From assembly GCA_003649085.1 (NCBI GenBank), contig QMQV01000048.1:1-10959 (forward strand): 10,959 nucleotides of DNA, read 5' to 3'. The notes below the pieces were generated by a model. It was not told where the DNA came from and searched no databases. It was given only the letters and a program-made list of their open reading frames with translations. Shown here piece after piece: positions 1 to 6,033 of the stretch. Origin of the DNA: Thermoproteota archaeon. GTDB lineage: Archaea; Thermoproteota; Methanomethylicia; Methanomethylicales; B66-G16. The position numbers and the translations under genes are program-made. How positions within the stretch are numbered: the first letter of the stretch is position 1; each line of letters opens with the position of its first letter.

Positions 1-463
1 ACATATAATCGAACAAACTTTCAAGCACGTATAAAATTATCAATGCTAATATGTTAAAACACCAAGGCATCTTCATAAATACCTTAGCTAGGCATTTCCC
101 CCTTGGAACTAGTGTTCTCGTCGTTTTCTTGACAAATTTTCTGACATCTTCTCCTTTTTTACTCAACAGCTTAGCGAGGATTACGTGTTCTAATGAATTT
201 CTAACGAAGAGGATAGGTGGGTGATAGAGAGGAATGTCCAATAGACCTGTGTCCAGCTGCTTGTCTAAAGCTAAGTAAGCTTCGTAGATCTTACCCTCAA
301 CACCGCTTTTACTTAAAAACACGATAACATCTATGTCTGATTTTCCCTTAACCCATCTTCCATTAACGGCTGAGCCTAAAAAGATCGCGAGATCGACATA
401 TTCTTTAAATGGCGTTGAAGTTAAGGTTTCTGCAAACTTAGTGATGAAAATTTTGCTAATCAC
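1..463 (-). CDS. Nucleotidyltransferase domain protein, 3' end cut off by window edge
   Basis: An open frame of 154 codons begins with GTG at 463 and stays open to the left edge, so the C-terminus is missing. The N-terminal half carries the DNA polymerase beta-type nucleotidyltransferase signature: Gly-Ser at residues 30-31, a short linker, then SDIDV at 42-46 with Asp43 and Asp45 as expected metal ligands. Asp76, in LDIPLY, could be the third carboxylate. This matches the minimal nucleotidyltransferase (MNT) group, whose members transfer a nucleotide to a protein or small molecule and often act as the antitoxin of HEPN/MNT pairs. No HEPN partner is visible. Residues 121-154 become hydrophobic (ILALIILYVLE), which is not typical of the core fold. 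An AGGG stretch lies 8-11 nt before the GTG and a TATA-like AATATAAC about 35 nt before it. The fold is clear; the substrate and biological role are unknown. Confidence 0.75.
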   Translation of the reverse strand, partial: MISKIFITKFAETLTSTPFKEYVDLAIFLGSAVNGRWVKGKSDIDVIVFLSKSGVEGKIYEAYLALDKQLDTGLLDIPLYHPPILFVRNSLEHVILAKLLSKKGEDVRKFVKKTTRTLVPRGKCLAKVFMKMPWCFNILALIILYVLESLFDYM

Positions 464-492
464 GAGATTTCCCTGAAGAAAAGTTGCTCAAT

Positions 493-508
493 AAGGTTAT
501 ATTACCTT
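493..508. promoter_or_regulatory. Small inverted repeat over the TATA-like box of the nucleotidyltransferase gene
   Basis: The arms AAGGT (493-497) and ACCTT (504-508) flank a 6-nt AT-only centre. Read on the minus strand, the centre supplies a TATA-like box 33-40 nt before the GTG start at 463. The repeat could be an operator overlapping the promoter or simply chance in AT-rich DNA. Confidence 0.25.
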
Positions 509-515
509 TTTTTTC

Positions 516-1130
516 TTAAAGTATGCTCTCTAATGTCTTTAAGTCAAAGACTGTGTTCGCACAGCCATTCTTAACTAACGGTATTCCTTGACCAGCTAAA
601 CGCATCTCCTTAACATACCTTAACCCAGCTTTTAGCTCCTCTGCGCAAGCAACGCCTATCACCCCTTCATAGGAAGCTCTTCGCAGAATCTTAGGCACAC
701 AGCTCCCTCCTGGCAAGATGTAAACATCATAACCTCTCCGTTCAGCTAAAGTTACTGCTTGGTTAATTAAGCAGCTTGGAGTGCAATGGGCACATCGATA
801 TGTTGGTATTTCGCTAATGAATAACGCTTTACACCTGCTATCCATATATTTCCTGGCACAATGTGGTAGAAACAATACGCGTTTACGTGTTTTCATAAAC
901 TGTTCTCTGTTTAGCAGGTTTGCTATGAAGATGTCTATTAGGTCTTCAACCAACGTTATAGCCTCTGATAGATTTAACCCAGTTACTTCATCAATTCTAA
1001 ACTTCCTGACTAAGTTACGAGCTATATTCCCAATTTTTCCATGTATTCCTTTCTCGTAAGCTTCTCTAGCTACTTCTTTAAAGAACGTCTTTGAAATGCT
1101 TGTCAAGTCAAAGTTAAAGTTATAAGGCAT
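516..1130 (-). CDS. DUF116 family cysteine-rich protein
   Basis: This 204-residue protein matches the DUF116 family in layout. An N-terminal helical part (1-80) is followed by RVLFLPHC (84-91), a cysteine cluster YRCAHCTPSC (111-120), a GY.VYILPGGS motif (133-143), GVIGVAC.EEL (159-166) and a final KNGC..T.FD (187-196). Eight cysteines (91, 100, 113, 116, 120, 144, 162, 190) suggest binding of an iron-sulphur cluster or another metal. The biochemical role of DUF116 is not established. Members occur in archaea and bacteria, often near radical-SAM or lipoate-related genes; none is visible here. ATG at 1130 has an AGGGAC-like purine tract 8-13 nt upstream and a TATA-like ATATTG about 25 nt upstream. 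No membrane segment or signal peptide is evident, so it is probably cytoplasmic. Confidence 0.85.
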   Translation of the reverse strand: MPYNFNFDLTSISKTFFKEVAREAYEKGIHGKIGNIARNLVRKFRIDEVTGLNLSEAITLVEDLIDIFIANLLNREQFMKTRKRVLFLPHCARKYMDSRCKALFISEIPTYRCAHCTPSCLINQAVTLAERRGYDVYILPGGSCVPKILRRASYEGVIGVACAEELKAGLRYVKEMRLAGQGIPLVKNGCANTVFDLKTLESIL

Positions 1131-1146
1131 ACTCTCTGTCCCTTCT

Positions 1147-1157
1147 TCAATATAGAG
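1147..1157 (-). promoter_or_regulatory. TATA-like box for the DUF116 gene
   Basis: Read on the minus strand this is CTCTATATTGA, centred about 24 nt before the ATG at 1130. That spacing suggests a very short or absent leader. The call rests on position and AT content only. Confidence 0.3.
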
Positions 1158-1167
1158 GAAGAAATAG

Positions 1168-1194
1168 GACGTAAAAAAGCTAGACTATTACGTC
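1168..1194. promoter_or_regulatory. Perfect 7-bp inverted repeat upstream of the DUF116 promoter
   Basis: GACGTAA (1168-1174) and TTACGTC (1188-1194) are perfect inverted copies separated by 13 nt. The repeat starts 11 bp upstream of the TATA-like box of the DUF116 gene, where archaeal activators or repressors commonly bind. It could be an operator for a dimeric regulator. Its placement is suggestive, but function is not shown. Confidence 0.35.
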
Positions 1195-1230
1195 GGCTAG
1201 TGAAAGTTCGCTAAAAGCGCTAATGAGGAA

Positions 1231-1270
1231 TTATCTTGATCTAGGACTTTAAATAATATTATTATCTTGA
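1231..1270. repeat. Twin 9-bp direct repeats around an AT palindrome
   Basis: TTATCTTGA occurs at 1231-1239 and again at 1262-1270, 31 bp apart. Between and touching them is the 12-bp palindrome AATAATATTATT (1252-1263). The stretch lies between the decayed gene and the DUF116 promoter region. It is too short to call a mobile-element end and may be chance. Confidence 0.3.
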
Positions 1271-1309
1271 GGAAACCATGTAAATGTGTCTTTAATAAAT
1301 GCGCATCTC

Positions 1310-1689
1310 CTAGCTTCTGAATGTTTTTATGAATCTCTTTGCGCTTAACGAGTCTTCAGAAAGATCTACGTTATAAACCCTGTTCCTAAAGCCATAAACT
1401 GGCATAGCCATGTACCTTTTACCTAAGTTTACGGTAAACGCTTTAGGTCTGTAAGTATGTGTAACCAGGTAGCCTTGTCAATAGGTATTTACGATGTCTC
1501 AGTAGGCTCCTCTAAATTTGACCTTTTACCATAGATATCTTTAAACATCTAACCTTGTCATTCGCATCAACATGTCTTCCAACATCGGTCAGGTAATGTT
1601 CGTACAGGTGAGGGCAAGTATGTTCTGAAAAGCTAGGCGTTTTTAGAATAGCCTGCAACTTTTAGATGGCTTGGATCTGCTAGATCCAT
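1310..1689 (-). pseudogene. Probable decayed protein gene of unknown family
   Basis: No intact gene lies between 1131 and 1708, but the minus strand holds several adjacent coding-like tracts in different frames. An 18-codon frame starts with ATG at 1689 (MDLADPSHLKVAGY...) and stops at 1633. A 49-codon frame, 1661-1515, includes SEHTCPHLYEHYLTDVGRHV and stops at 1512. A 19-codon frame nested near 1550-1490 reads FKDIYGKRSNLEEPTET. A 55-codon frame, 1477-1313, includes GYLVTHTYRPKAFTVNLGK and PVYGFRNRVYNVDLSED and stops at 1310. Their order, common strand and normal residue composition suggest one gene broken by frameshifts and stops. I do not recognise the family; a transposase or another accessory gene is possible. 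It lies just downstream of the coiled-coil gene. Unselected AT-rich DNA could also give open stretches this short. Confidence 0.35.
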
Positions 1690-1708
1690 TGCAAATAGCA
1701 GGTCTTCG

Positions 1709-2086
1709 TTAGCTCGTAGCTGTTCCTGATTTTAGCTTTGAAAGCTCTTCCTCAAGCCCTCTTATCTTCTCTTCAAGCCTCTTTCTCTCCTCTTCCAATT
1801 CTCGTAAGGTTTTTCCAAGACTCTCTATGTCCGCTTTAAGCTCAGCATTCTCCTTAGCCAACTCCTCTTTCTCCCTTGTTAGCTGCTCAAGTTTAGTTTT
1901 AAGCTCGCTATTCTCCTTTGTTAAAGACTCCTTCTCCTTCATTTTCTCTTCCAATTTAGCTTTAAGCTCCATATTTTCCTTGGTCAACGCTTCCCTTTCC
2001 TTAGTCAATTCTTCAACTTGTTTTTGCAAAGCTTCGTACTTTGCTTTAGTAATTAACCCTACTTTCTCAATTAATGAGCTACTCAT
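1709..2086 (-). CDS. Small all-coiled-coil (leucine-zipper) protein
   Basis: This 125-residue protein is predicted to be one continuous amphipathic helix from about residue 15 to 119. Leucine occupies every seventh position (20, 27, 34, 41, 55, 62, 69, 76, 83, 90, 97, 104, 111, 118), with Lys48 the only break. The partner core positions include V24, L45, L66, I87, L94, I108 and L115. Residues 33-95 are three copies of a 21-residue (three-heptad) unit, each with a KEN triplet. The Asn of each triplet (38, 59, 80) falls in the helix core, a placement known in GCN4-type zippers to favour parallel dimers in register. Glu and Lys dominate the surface. There is no signal peptide, membrane segment or catalytic motif, so it is probably a cytoplasmic scaffold, spacer or oligomeriser. 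Its family and partners are unknown. The start has AGAGG 3-8 nt upstream (2090-2094). Confidence 0.75.
   Translation of the reverse strand: MSSSLIEKVGLITKAKYEALQKQVEELTKEREALTKENMELKAKLEEKMKEKESLTKENSELKTKLEQLTREKEELAKENAELKADIESLGKTLRELEEERKRLEEKIRGLEEELSKLKSGTATS
1802..1990 (-). repeat. Three tandem 63-bp coding repeats
   Basis: Three 63-bp units (1928-1990, 1865-1927, 1802-1864) encode residues 33-53, 54-74 and 75-95 of the coiled-coil protein. Each contains a Leu-(Thr/Ala)-Lys-Glu-Asn run and a Glu-Leu-Lys run in identical positions. The DNA copies have diverged, so this is an old or selected repeat rather than a fresh duplication. Confidence 0.7.
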
Positions 2087-2111
2087 TTTCCTCTAGAAAA
2101 TCTAGCACAAA

Positions 2112-2123
2112 ACTTAAATTTTA
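2112..2123 (-). promoter_or_regulatory. TATA-like element for the coiled-coil gene
   Basis: On the minus strand an AT-only run centred on AAAATTTAA (2114-2122) lies about 30 nt before the ATG at 2086 and about 25 nt before its AGAGG ribosome binding site. This is the expected archaeal TATA position for a short-leader transcript. The surrounding DNA is AT-rich, so support is modest. Confidence 0.3.
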
Positions 2124-2279
2124 ACTTTTAATTTACCAAGCGCTTATTCTATTAAGCTGAAACCACTACATATCATTTCCAATATCTTGGCTTCTTTAAG
2201 GCGATATACGTGAAGTTGTCACTTGTCAAGGTCTCTTTTAACTAAGTTCCTTCTCACCGACGTATTCTAACCAAGGAGG

Positions 2280-4232
2280 TCACGCTAAGATCTCTGTCAA
2301 CGGTACCTCGCATATAAGTTCTAACGAAGTACTGCTTACAGCTTTTACTAAGTTCGCGGATATGGTGTATATGCTGTCTCCTATGAAAACAGCCCTCTTG
2401 ACGTCATCATGCTCTATAAAGCCTCGTAAACTTAAACATTCATCTCTTAAGCCAATAACGTAAACGCCGTCTACCTTCCCATAAGTTGGAATAGCGATAT
2501 ATTTCTCCTCACTATTTATCAAAAACGCCTTATGATCTGTGAAAACCGGAGACCACGTTGCTTCATTAAGCGTAACCGACGACACCTCAACAGGTTTTTC
2601 GAGATTTGATATGTCGAATAAGCTAACCTTAACACCTCCACCCCTTCCATTCCAATCCCCGTTTCTTCCAATTCCAATCAGATAGTGTCCATATGGATGG
2701 AGGTACTCAGAAAACCCCGGTATCTTCAGGTATCCTATGACTTCTGGCTTATATGGATTAGACAAGTCTATAGTGAAGAGGGGGTCAACAACCCTATAGG
2801 TGACTAAGAACATCTTATCTCCGAGGTATCTTGCAGCGTAAACGCGTTCTCCTTTAGCCAACCCTTCAAGCTTACCTACTATCCGTAAATTCATATCTAA
2901 AACATACACGTTGTTTTCTCTGCCATCAAGTCCCCTAGATGTTGTCGCAACCCTAAAGAAGCCGTCATACTCGTCCATTGAAAACTGATCTAATACTCGT
3001 CCAGGCACCTCGCCTTTAGCTTCAGCTTTAAAACTTAAGCCTTCAATAGAGAACCTATATATCAAAGTCTTAACTCCATATGTTCTCCACAGCTTATCAC
3101 GGATTTTCTTCCAAATCTCAGCTCTCTTTTCTGAAGGAAGCTGGTTAAACAAATCTTCTAGCTTAATTACCATAGACTTAAGGTTATTGACATCTTCTCC
3201 TTGGCCAATAGGTATTTCTACACCTACAGCTTTAGCAACTTCGCATAAAATCTCGTAAACGTAGAATCTCCCTTGAGTTAAGAGATACAGATTTTTCTCT
3301 GACATGTAGATGTAACTTGAAACTCCGGTCATGAAGACTTCCTTATTGAAATCACCGCCATCAACATCTAAAGCTAAGACTATTGTAAACACCTGTGGAT
3401 AATCTCCTCTAAAGCATACAATGTCCTTGGCAGATACGGCATCTCCATTTACAACTGGCAGTATGATGTAATTGGATAAGAAGATTGGATGTTGTGTAAT
3501 CACGTAGCAGACGTTTTTAACCATTCTTGAGCTTACATAACGCCCTGAGACTTCAACTTTGTTAGACAAAGTAGGTTTTTCCCTATTAGAAAGATCGTAA
3601 ATTGCCACTACCACCTTACTTCTAAAGGGAATGATCTTACCTATGTAAATATTAACTGGTACAACAGCTTCTGGTAGTTCAACAATGGTTTTCAATGGCT
3701 TAATCTCAGGAGTAGGGCTGTAAATTACCACAAGCTTGTCGTCGTAAACGTATACCCCCCTAATATATCCTTCAACTTTAATCTTAGACGCAACTTCTAA
3801 CTCATTAGGTGGATAGGCTTTGAGAACAACAACTTCCCTTCCTCTTGCTAAGTAAATATATTTGCCATCGGTCTTCACGATGTCTGCTTCATCTACACCA
3901 GTTACTTGAACGTTCGTCTTTGAGAAATCAACAACTTCTTGAGCTAAGCGAGGTGGAGTTGCTTTAACAATGGAGAGCGGTAACCCCCCAATACCCTCAA
4001 TAAAAACTGGCTGATACGTAATGTATCCAAGCTTTATGTGAATTTCACGTATAGCTCTAACATAGTTAATCAATTCATCTAATGAATTAAACTTAATCAC
4101 ATCTTCGTCATTTATAGTGTCATCCGATGCATAGTCGTAGTCAATGGCTTTAAATGCGGTACTTATGATTGTTGCTGTCAATATAGATGATGCTATGAGA
4201 GCTAATACCAAAACCTTGGTGTTGATTCGCAA
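2280..4232 (-). CDS. Secreted beta-propeller domain protein (Beta_propel, COG4880 type)
   Basis: This 650-residue exported protein has a signal-like N-terminus (Lys6, then a hydrophobic run at 7-27). A linker of about 80 residues leads into the family hallmark TNVQVTGVDEADIVKTDGKY (106-125), where the repeated-strand propeller begins. Later hallmarks are QFSMDEYDGFFRVATT (416-431), YLGDKMFLVTYRVVDPLF (469-486), IPGFSEYLHPYGHYLIGIG (504-522) and a closing HDDVKRAVFIGDSIYTIS (608-625). These match the archaeal family annotated as secreted proteins with a C-terminal propeller distantly related to WD-40. A mostly helical insert lies at about 330-385. The protein ends directly after the propeller with no C-terminal anchor, so retention, if any, would be through the N-terminal segment. 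Function is unknown; surface binding or scaffolding is the usual guess. Start: the TTG at 4232 directly follows an in-frame stop. A TATA-like GTTTAAGC lies 22-29 nt upstream, so the message is probably leaderless. Confidence 0.85.
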   Translation of the reverse strand: MRINTKVLVLALIASSILTATIISTAFKAIDYDYASDDTINDEDVIKFNSLDELINYVRAIREIHIKLGYITYQPVFIEGIGGLPLSIVKATPPRLAQEVVDFSKTNVQVTGVDEADIVKTDGKYIYLARGREVVVLKAYPPNELEVASKIKVEGYIRGVYVYDDKLVVIYSPTPEIKPLKTIVELPEAVVPVNIYIGKIIPFRSKVVVAIYDLSNREKPTLSNKVEVSGRYVSSRMVKNVCYVITQHPIFLSNYIILPVVNGDAVSAKDIVCFRGDYPQVFTIVLALDVDGGDFNKEVFMTGVSSYIYMSEKNLYLLTQGRFYVYEILCEVAKAVGVEIPIGQGEDVNNLKSMVIKLEDLFNQLPSEKRAEIWKKIRDKLWRTYGVKTLIYRFSIEGLSFKAEAKGEVPGRVLDQFSMDEYDGFFRVATTSRGLDGRENNVYVLDMNLRIVGKLEGLAKGERVYAARYLGDKMFLVTYRVVDPLFTIDLSNPYKPEVIGYLKIPGFSEYLHPYGHYLIGIGRNGDWNGRGGGVKVSLFDISNLEKPVEVSSVTLNEATWSPVFTDHKAFLINSEEKYIAIPTYGKVDGVYVIGLRDECLSLRGFIEHDDVKRAVFIGDSIYTISANLVKAVSSTSLELICEVPLTEILA

Positions 4233-4253
4233 TTAAGACACCAAAGTAAGGTA

Positions 4254-4261
4254 TGCTTAAA
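4254..4261. promoter_or_regulatory. Shared TATA-like element between two divergent secreted-protein genes
   Basis: TGCTTAAA/TTTAAGCA is nearly symmetric and the only good TATA candidate in this gap. On the minus strand it sits about 26 nt before the TTG of the beta-propeller gene. On the plus strand it would start a transcript near 4285, giving the phospholipase-like gene a leader of about 60 nt. It is proposed from spacing alone. Confidence 0.3.
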
Positions 4262-4278
4262 CTAAGGCTAAACTCTAC

Positions 4279-4321
4279 AAATTCGAATAGAAGATGGAGA
4301 AAATTGTTCTAGAAATTCGAA
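4279..4321. promoter_or_regulatory. Paired AAATTCGAA sites upstream of the phospholipase-like gene
   Basis: AAATTCGAA appears at 4279-4287 and 4313-4321, 34 bp apart, each with a palindromic TTCGAA core. The first copy extends to the 8-bp palindrome ATTCGAAT. Both lie before the chosen start at 4348 in the divergent spacer and could bind a regulator of either secreted gene. Chance cannot be excluded. Confidence 0.3.
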
Positions 4322-4334
4322 CAATATGCTGTAA

Positions 4335-4340
4335 GAGAGG
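4335..4340 (+). promoter_or_regulatory. Ribosome binding site that decides the phospholipase-like start
   Basis: GAGAGG lies 7 nt before the ATG at 4348. The alternative in-frame ATG at 4294 has only a weak AGAAG touching it. This and the normal signal-peptide length favour 4348. Confidence 0.5.
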
Positions 4341-4347
4341 GTTTGCT

Positions 4348-5877
4348 ATGAAATTAAACGTTAAGGTTAAAATAATGGCAGCTTTAGCTCTACTCTTCTT
4401 AACAGCTCTTTACCTACCTAATCAAGTGTTATGCTGGGGTAATGGCAGAAGCTCTAGCGAAAAGTATCCATATTATGGAGTTCACGACGCGATAGCCGAA
4501 TATGCCTATCTTAAGCTTAAATCATATAATGAAACCATAGCTAAGTGGATAACGGACTTTTACTTAAATCAATACGGTGAGAAGTGGGGAGACTGGGGCT
4601 ATTCCTATAATCAGGGGAGCGACTGTTGGCTTGGCTATACAGATGACCCGGATTCCTATTGGAGAGATTGGGACAACCACGTATATGAAGTGCATGGAAC
4701 AAGAAGAGGTGCTCCCCATAGGATACAGGAGCTCTACAACCTAATTGTAAGTCATTTAGCTAAGTGGATTAAAGACGGCATGCCCAAGAGGTCAGAAGAT
4801 GAGCACCTGGCTGCTTACTATGCTGGAATGCTATCACATTATCTAGCAGACATGTCTCAAATAGGTCATACAGACTACACTGAGCTAGATCACAGTCATC
4901 CAGCTTACGATCCATATAAAAGAACTTTTCACGGATACTACGAATCCATATCGATAACAGACGAGTTCTTAGATAAGCTTACATCAGATTTAGCTGCATA
5001 TGACTTCAAAGTAGACGTCGTGGTTAAAAACGTAAGCGACTTAGTAATCAAGTTAGCTACTTGGTGTAATTCGCATAACGGATCGTCTGTCAACTTAGCT
5101 TTAAACCATGTGGTAATTAACGAAGTTGAGCTAAACCCAGCTGGTGTTGATGCTGGCAACGAATGGGTTGAACTCTATAACCCAACTAATACAGCAGTAT
5201 ACATTGGTGGATGGACCATAGAGACCACACATGGAGAAACCGTAGTGGTCGTAATCCCTGAAGGTGTATATTTACTACCGCAGTCCTTTTACATAGTGAC
5301 ATACAGTGGGCAATGGCTTGATAACCAAGAGGAAAGCTTAATCCTCAAAGACACTTATGGTAACATCGTCGACGCTACGCACAAGTTGTCAGATGTAGAA
5401 AATAATGATAAGACGTGGCAGAGAAGCCCCGATGGATATGATAATTGGGATTTCCGATACTCGACTAAAGGATTTGAAAACGGTGGCGTAGTCAGAATCG
5501 TAGGCTCCACATATTATGAGATTTTAAAGAAATTTGTGGAAAACTACGACATAGGGATATCGTATGCTGGAGCAAGAGGTTACGATGAGTATGTCTACAA
5601 GTTAACGTTGAATAACATAAAGGCAGCTACAGGGAACTTGACGTGGATATTATATACAGCTTTTGTAGAAGCTGAATCTAAAGCTTCACAAAAAGCTATG
5701 AGATATTCTCCAGACGTTAATGGAGATGGTGTTGTAGACGAAGAGGATCTAAACTTACTATCTAAAGCCTACAGCTCACATATGGGCAGTCAAAACTATC
5801 TAGCCGATGCCGACTTAAACGGAGATGGCGTCATCGACATAATCGACTTAGCGATCTTGGGGTATTACTTTGAGTAA
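4348..5877 (+). CDS. Secreted zinc-dependent phospholipase C/S1-P1-like enzyme with lamin-tail insert and dockerin-like tail
   Basis: This 509-residue protein is probably an extracellular phosphoesterase. The signal peptide has Lys residues at 2, 6 and 8 and a hydrophobic run at 9-23. Cleavage before Trp30 would expose the N-terminal Trp that binds zinc in this superfamily. Other candidate ligands are His46, Asp99 (12 before His111), and the His164-Asp168-His174 cluster (SHYLADMSQIGH), whose 4 and 6 spacing matches phospholipase C. The last two are His195 and Glu199 (HGYYE). Residues 253-377 read as a lamin-tail domain (VINEVELNP, EWVELYNPT, GGWTI). Helices at 386-444 then appear to complete the enzyme. 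Residues 456-509 hold two calcium loops, DVNGDGVVDEED and DLNGDGVIDIID, as in type I dockerins. Substrate (phospholipid or nucleic acid) cannot be told. Start: ATG 4348 has GAGAGG 8-13 nt upstream and a compact signal peptide; an in-frame ATG at 4294 would add 18 residues. No cohesin is in view. Confidence 0.8.
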   Translation: MKLNVKVKIMAALALLFLTALYLPNQVLCWGNGRSSSEKYPYYGVHDAIAEYAYLKLKSYNETIAKWITDFYLNQYGEKWGDWGYSYNQGSDCWLGYTDDPDSYWRDWDNHVYEVHGTRRGAPHRIQELYNLIVSHLAKWIKDGMPKRSEDEHLAAYYAGMLSHYLADMSQIGHTDYTELDHSHPAYDPYKRTFHGYYESISITDEFLDKLTSDLAAYDFKVDVVVKNVSDLVIKLATWCNSHNGSSVNLALNHVVINEVELNPAGVDAGNEWVELYNPTNTAVYIGGWTIETTHGETVVVVIPEGVYLLPQSFYIVTYSGQWLDNQEESLILKDTYGNIVDATHKLSDVENNDKTWQRSPDGYDNWDFRYSTKGFENGGVVRIVGSTYYEILKKFVENYDIGISYAGARGYDEYVYKLTLNNIKAATGNLTWILYTAFVEAESKASQKAMRYSPDVNGDGVVDEEDLNLLSKAYSSHMGSQNYLADADLNGDGVIDIIDLAILGYYFE

Positions 5878-5905
5878 GGCTTTTAACTCTAAAAAAGTAA
5901 AGTTA

Positions 5906-5910
5906 TTTTT
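5906..5910 (+). terminator. Possible T-tract terminator after the phospholipase-like gene
   Basis: A TTATTTTTC tract lies about 25 nt after the stop at 5877 and is preceded by an A-run. Archaeal termination often uses such T-tracts without a strong hairpin. It also separates this gene from the next promoter candidate at 5931. Confidence 0.3.
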
Positions 5911-5930
5911 CAAAACGTGCATACAAAAGC

Positions 5931-5938
5931 TTTAAAAG
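5931..5938 (+). promoter_or_regulatory. TATA-like box upstream of the 608-residue protein gene
   Basis: TTTAAAAG, preceded by the purine-rich ACAAAAGC, is the best TATA match in the 5878-6033 gap. A transcript from it would start near 5960 and have a leader of about 70 nt before the ATG at 6034. That leader contains a nine-codon frame starting at 5965. Confidence 0.4.
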
Positions 5939-6033
5939 TAGGGGGTACAAAACTAGGCTTGCACATGAAGTTATTGGTAACAAGGGCTGGGTAAAGTTAA
6001 GATTAAAATCGAGATTTAGTGTGAGGAGCGATT

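Noticed and set aside
504..514. T-rich run ACCTTTTTTTT as a terminator
   Set aside because: The T-run is on the plus strand, but the genes on both sides are on the minus strand, where it is an A-run.
781..1059. 92-codon plus-strand frame inside the DUF116 gene
   Set aside because: The minus strand carries the full DUF116 motif set; this frame has no recognisable feature.
1207..1219. CGCTAAAAGCG mini-hairpin
   Set aside because: Four-bp arms are too short to separate from chance in a gap of this length.
1131..1708. tRNA or other structured RNA gene in the longest gap
   Set aside because: I found no cloverleaf arms, no GTTCRANNC-like T-loop and no long paired stems.
1827..2096. 89-codon plus-strand frame, rich in Ser, Leu and Phe, over the coiled-coil gene
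   Set aside because: It is the exact antisense of a Glu/Lys/Leu-rich repeat, which gives long open frames automatically. It has no start context and no motif.
4294..4347. 18-codon N-terminal extension of the phospholipase-like protein (ATG at 4294)
   Set aside because: It has no ribosome binding site and would bury a normal signal peptide behind an unlikely extension; ATG at 4348 has GAGAGG upstream. It is not excluded.
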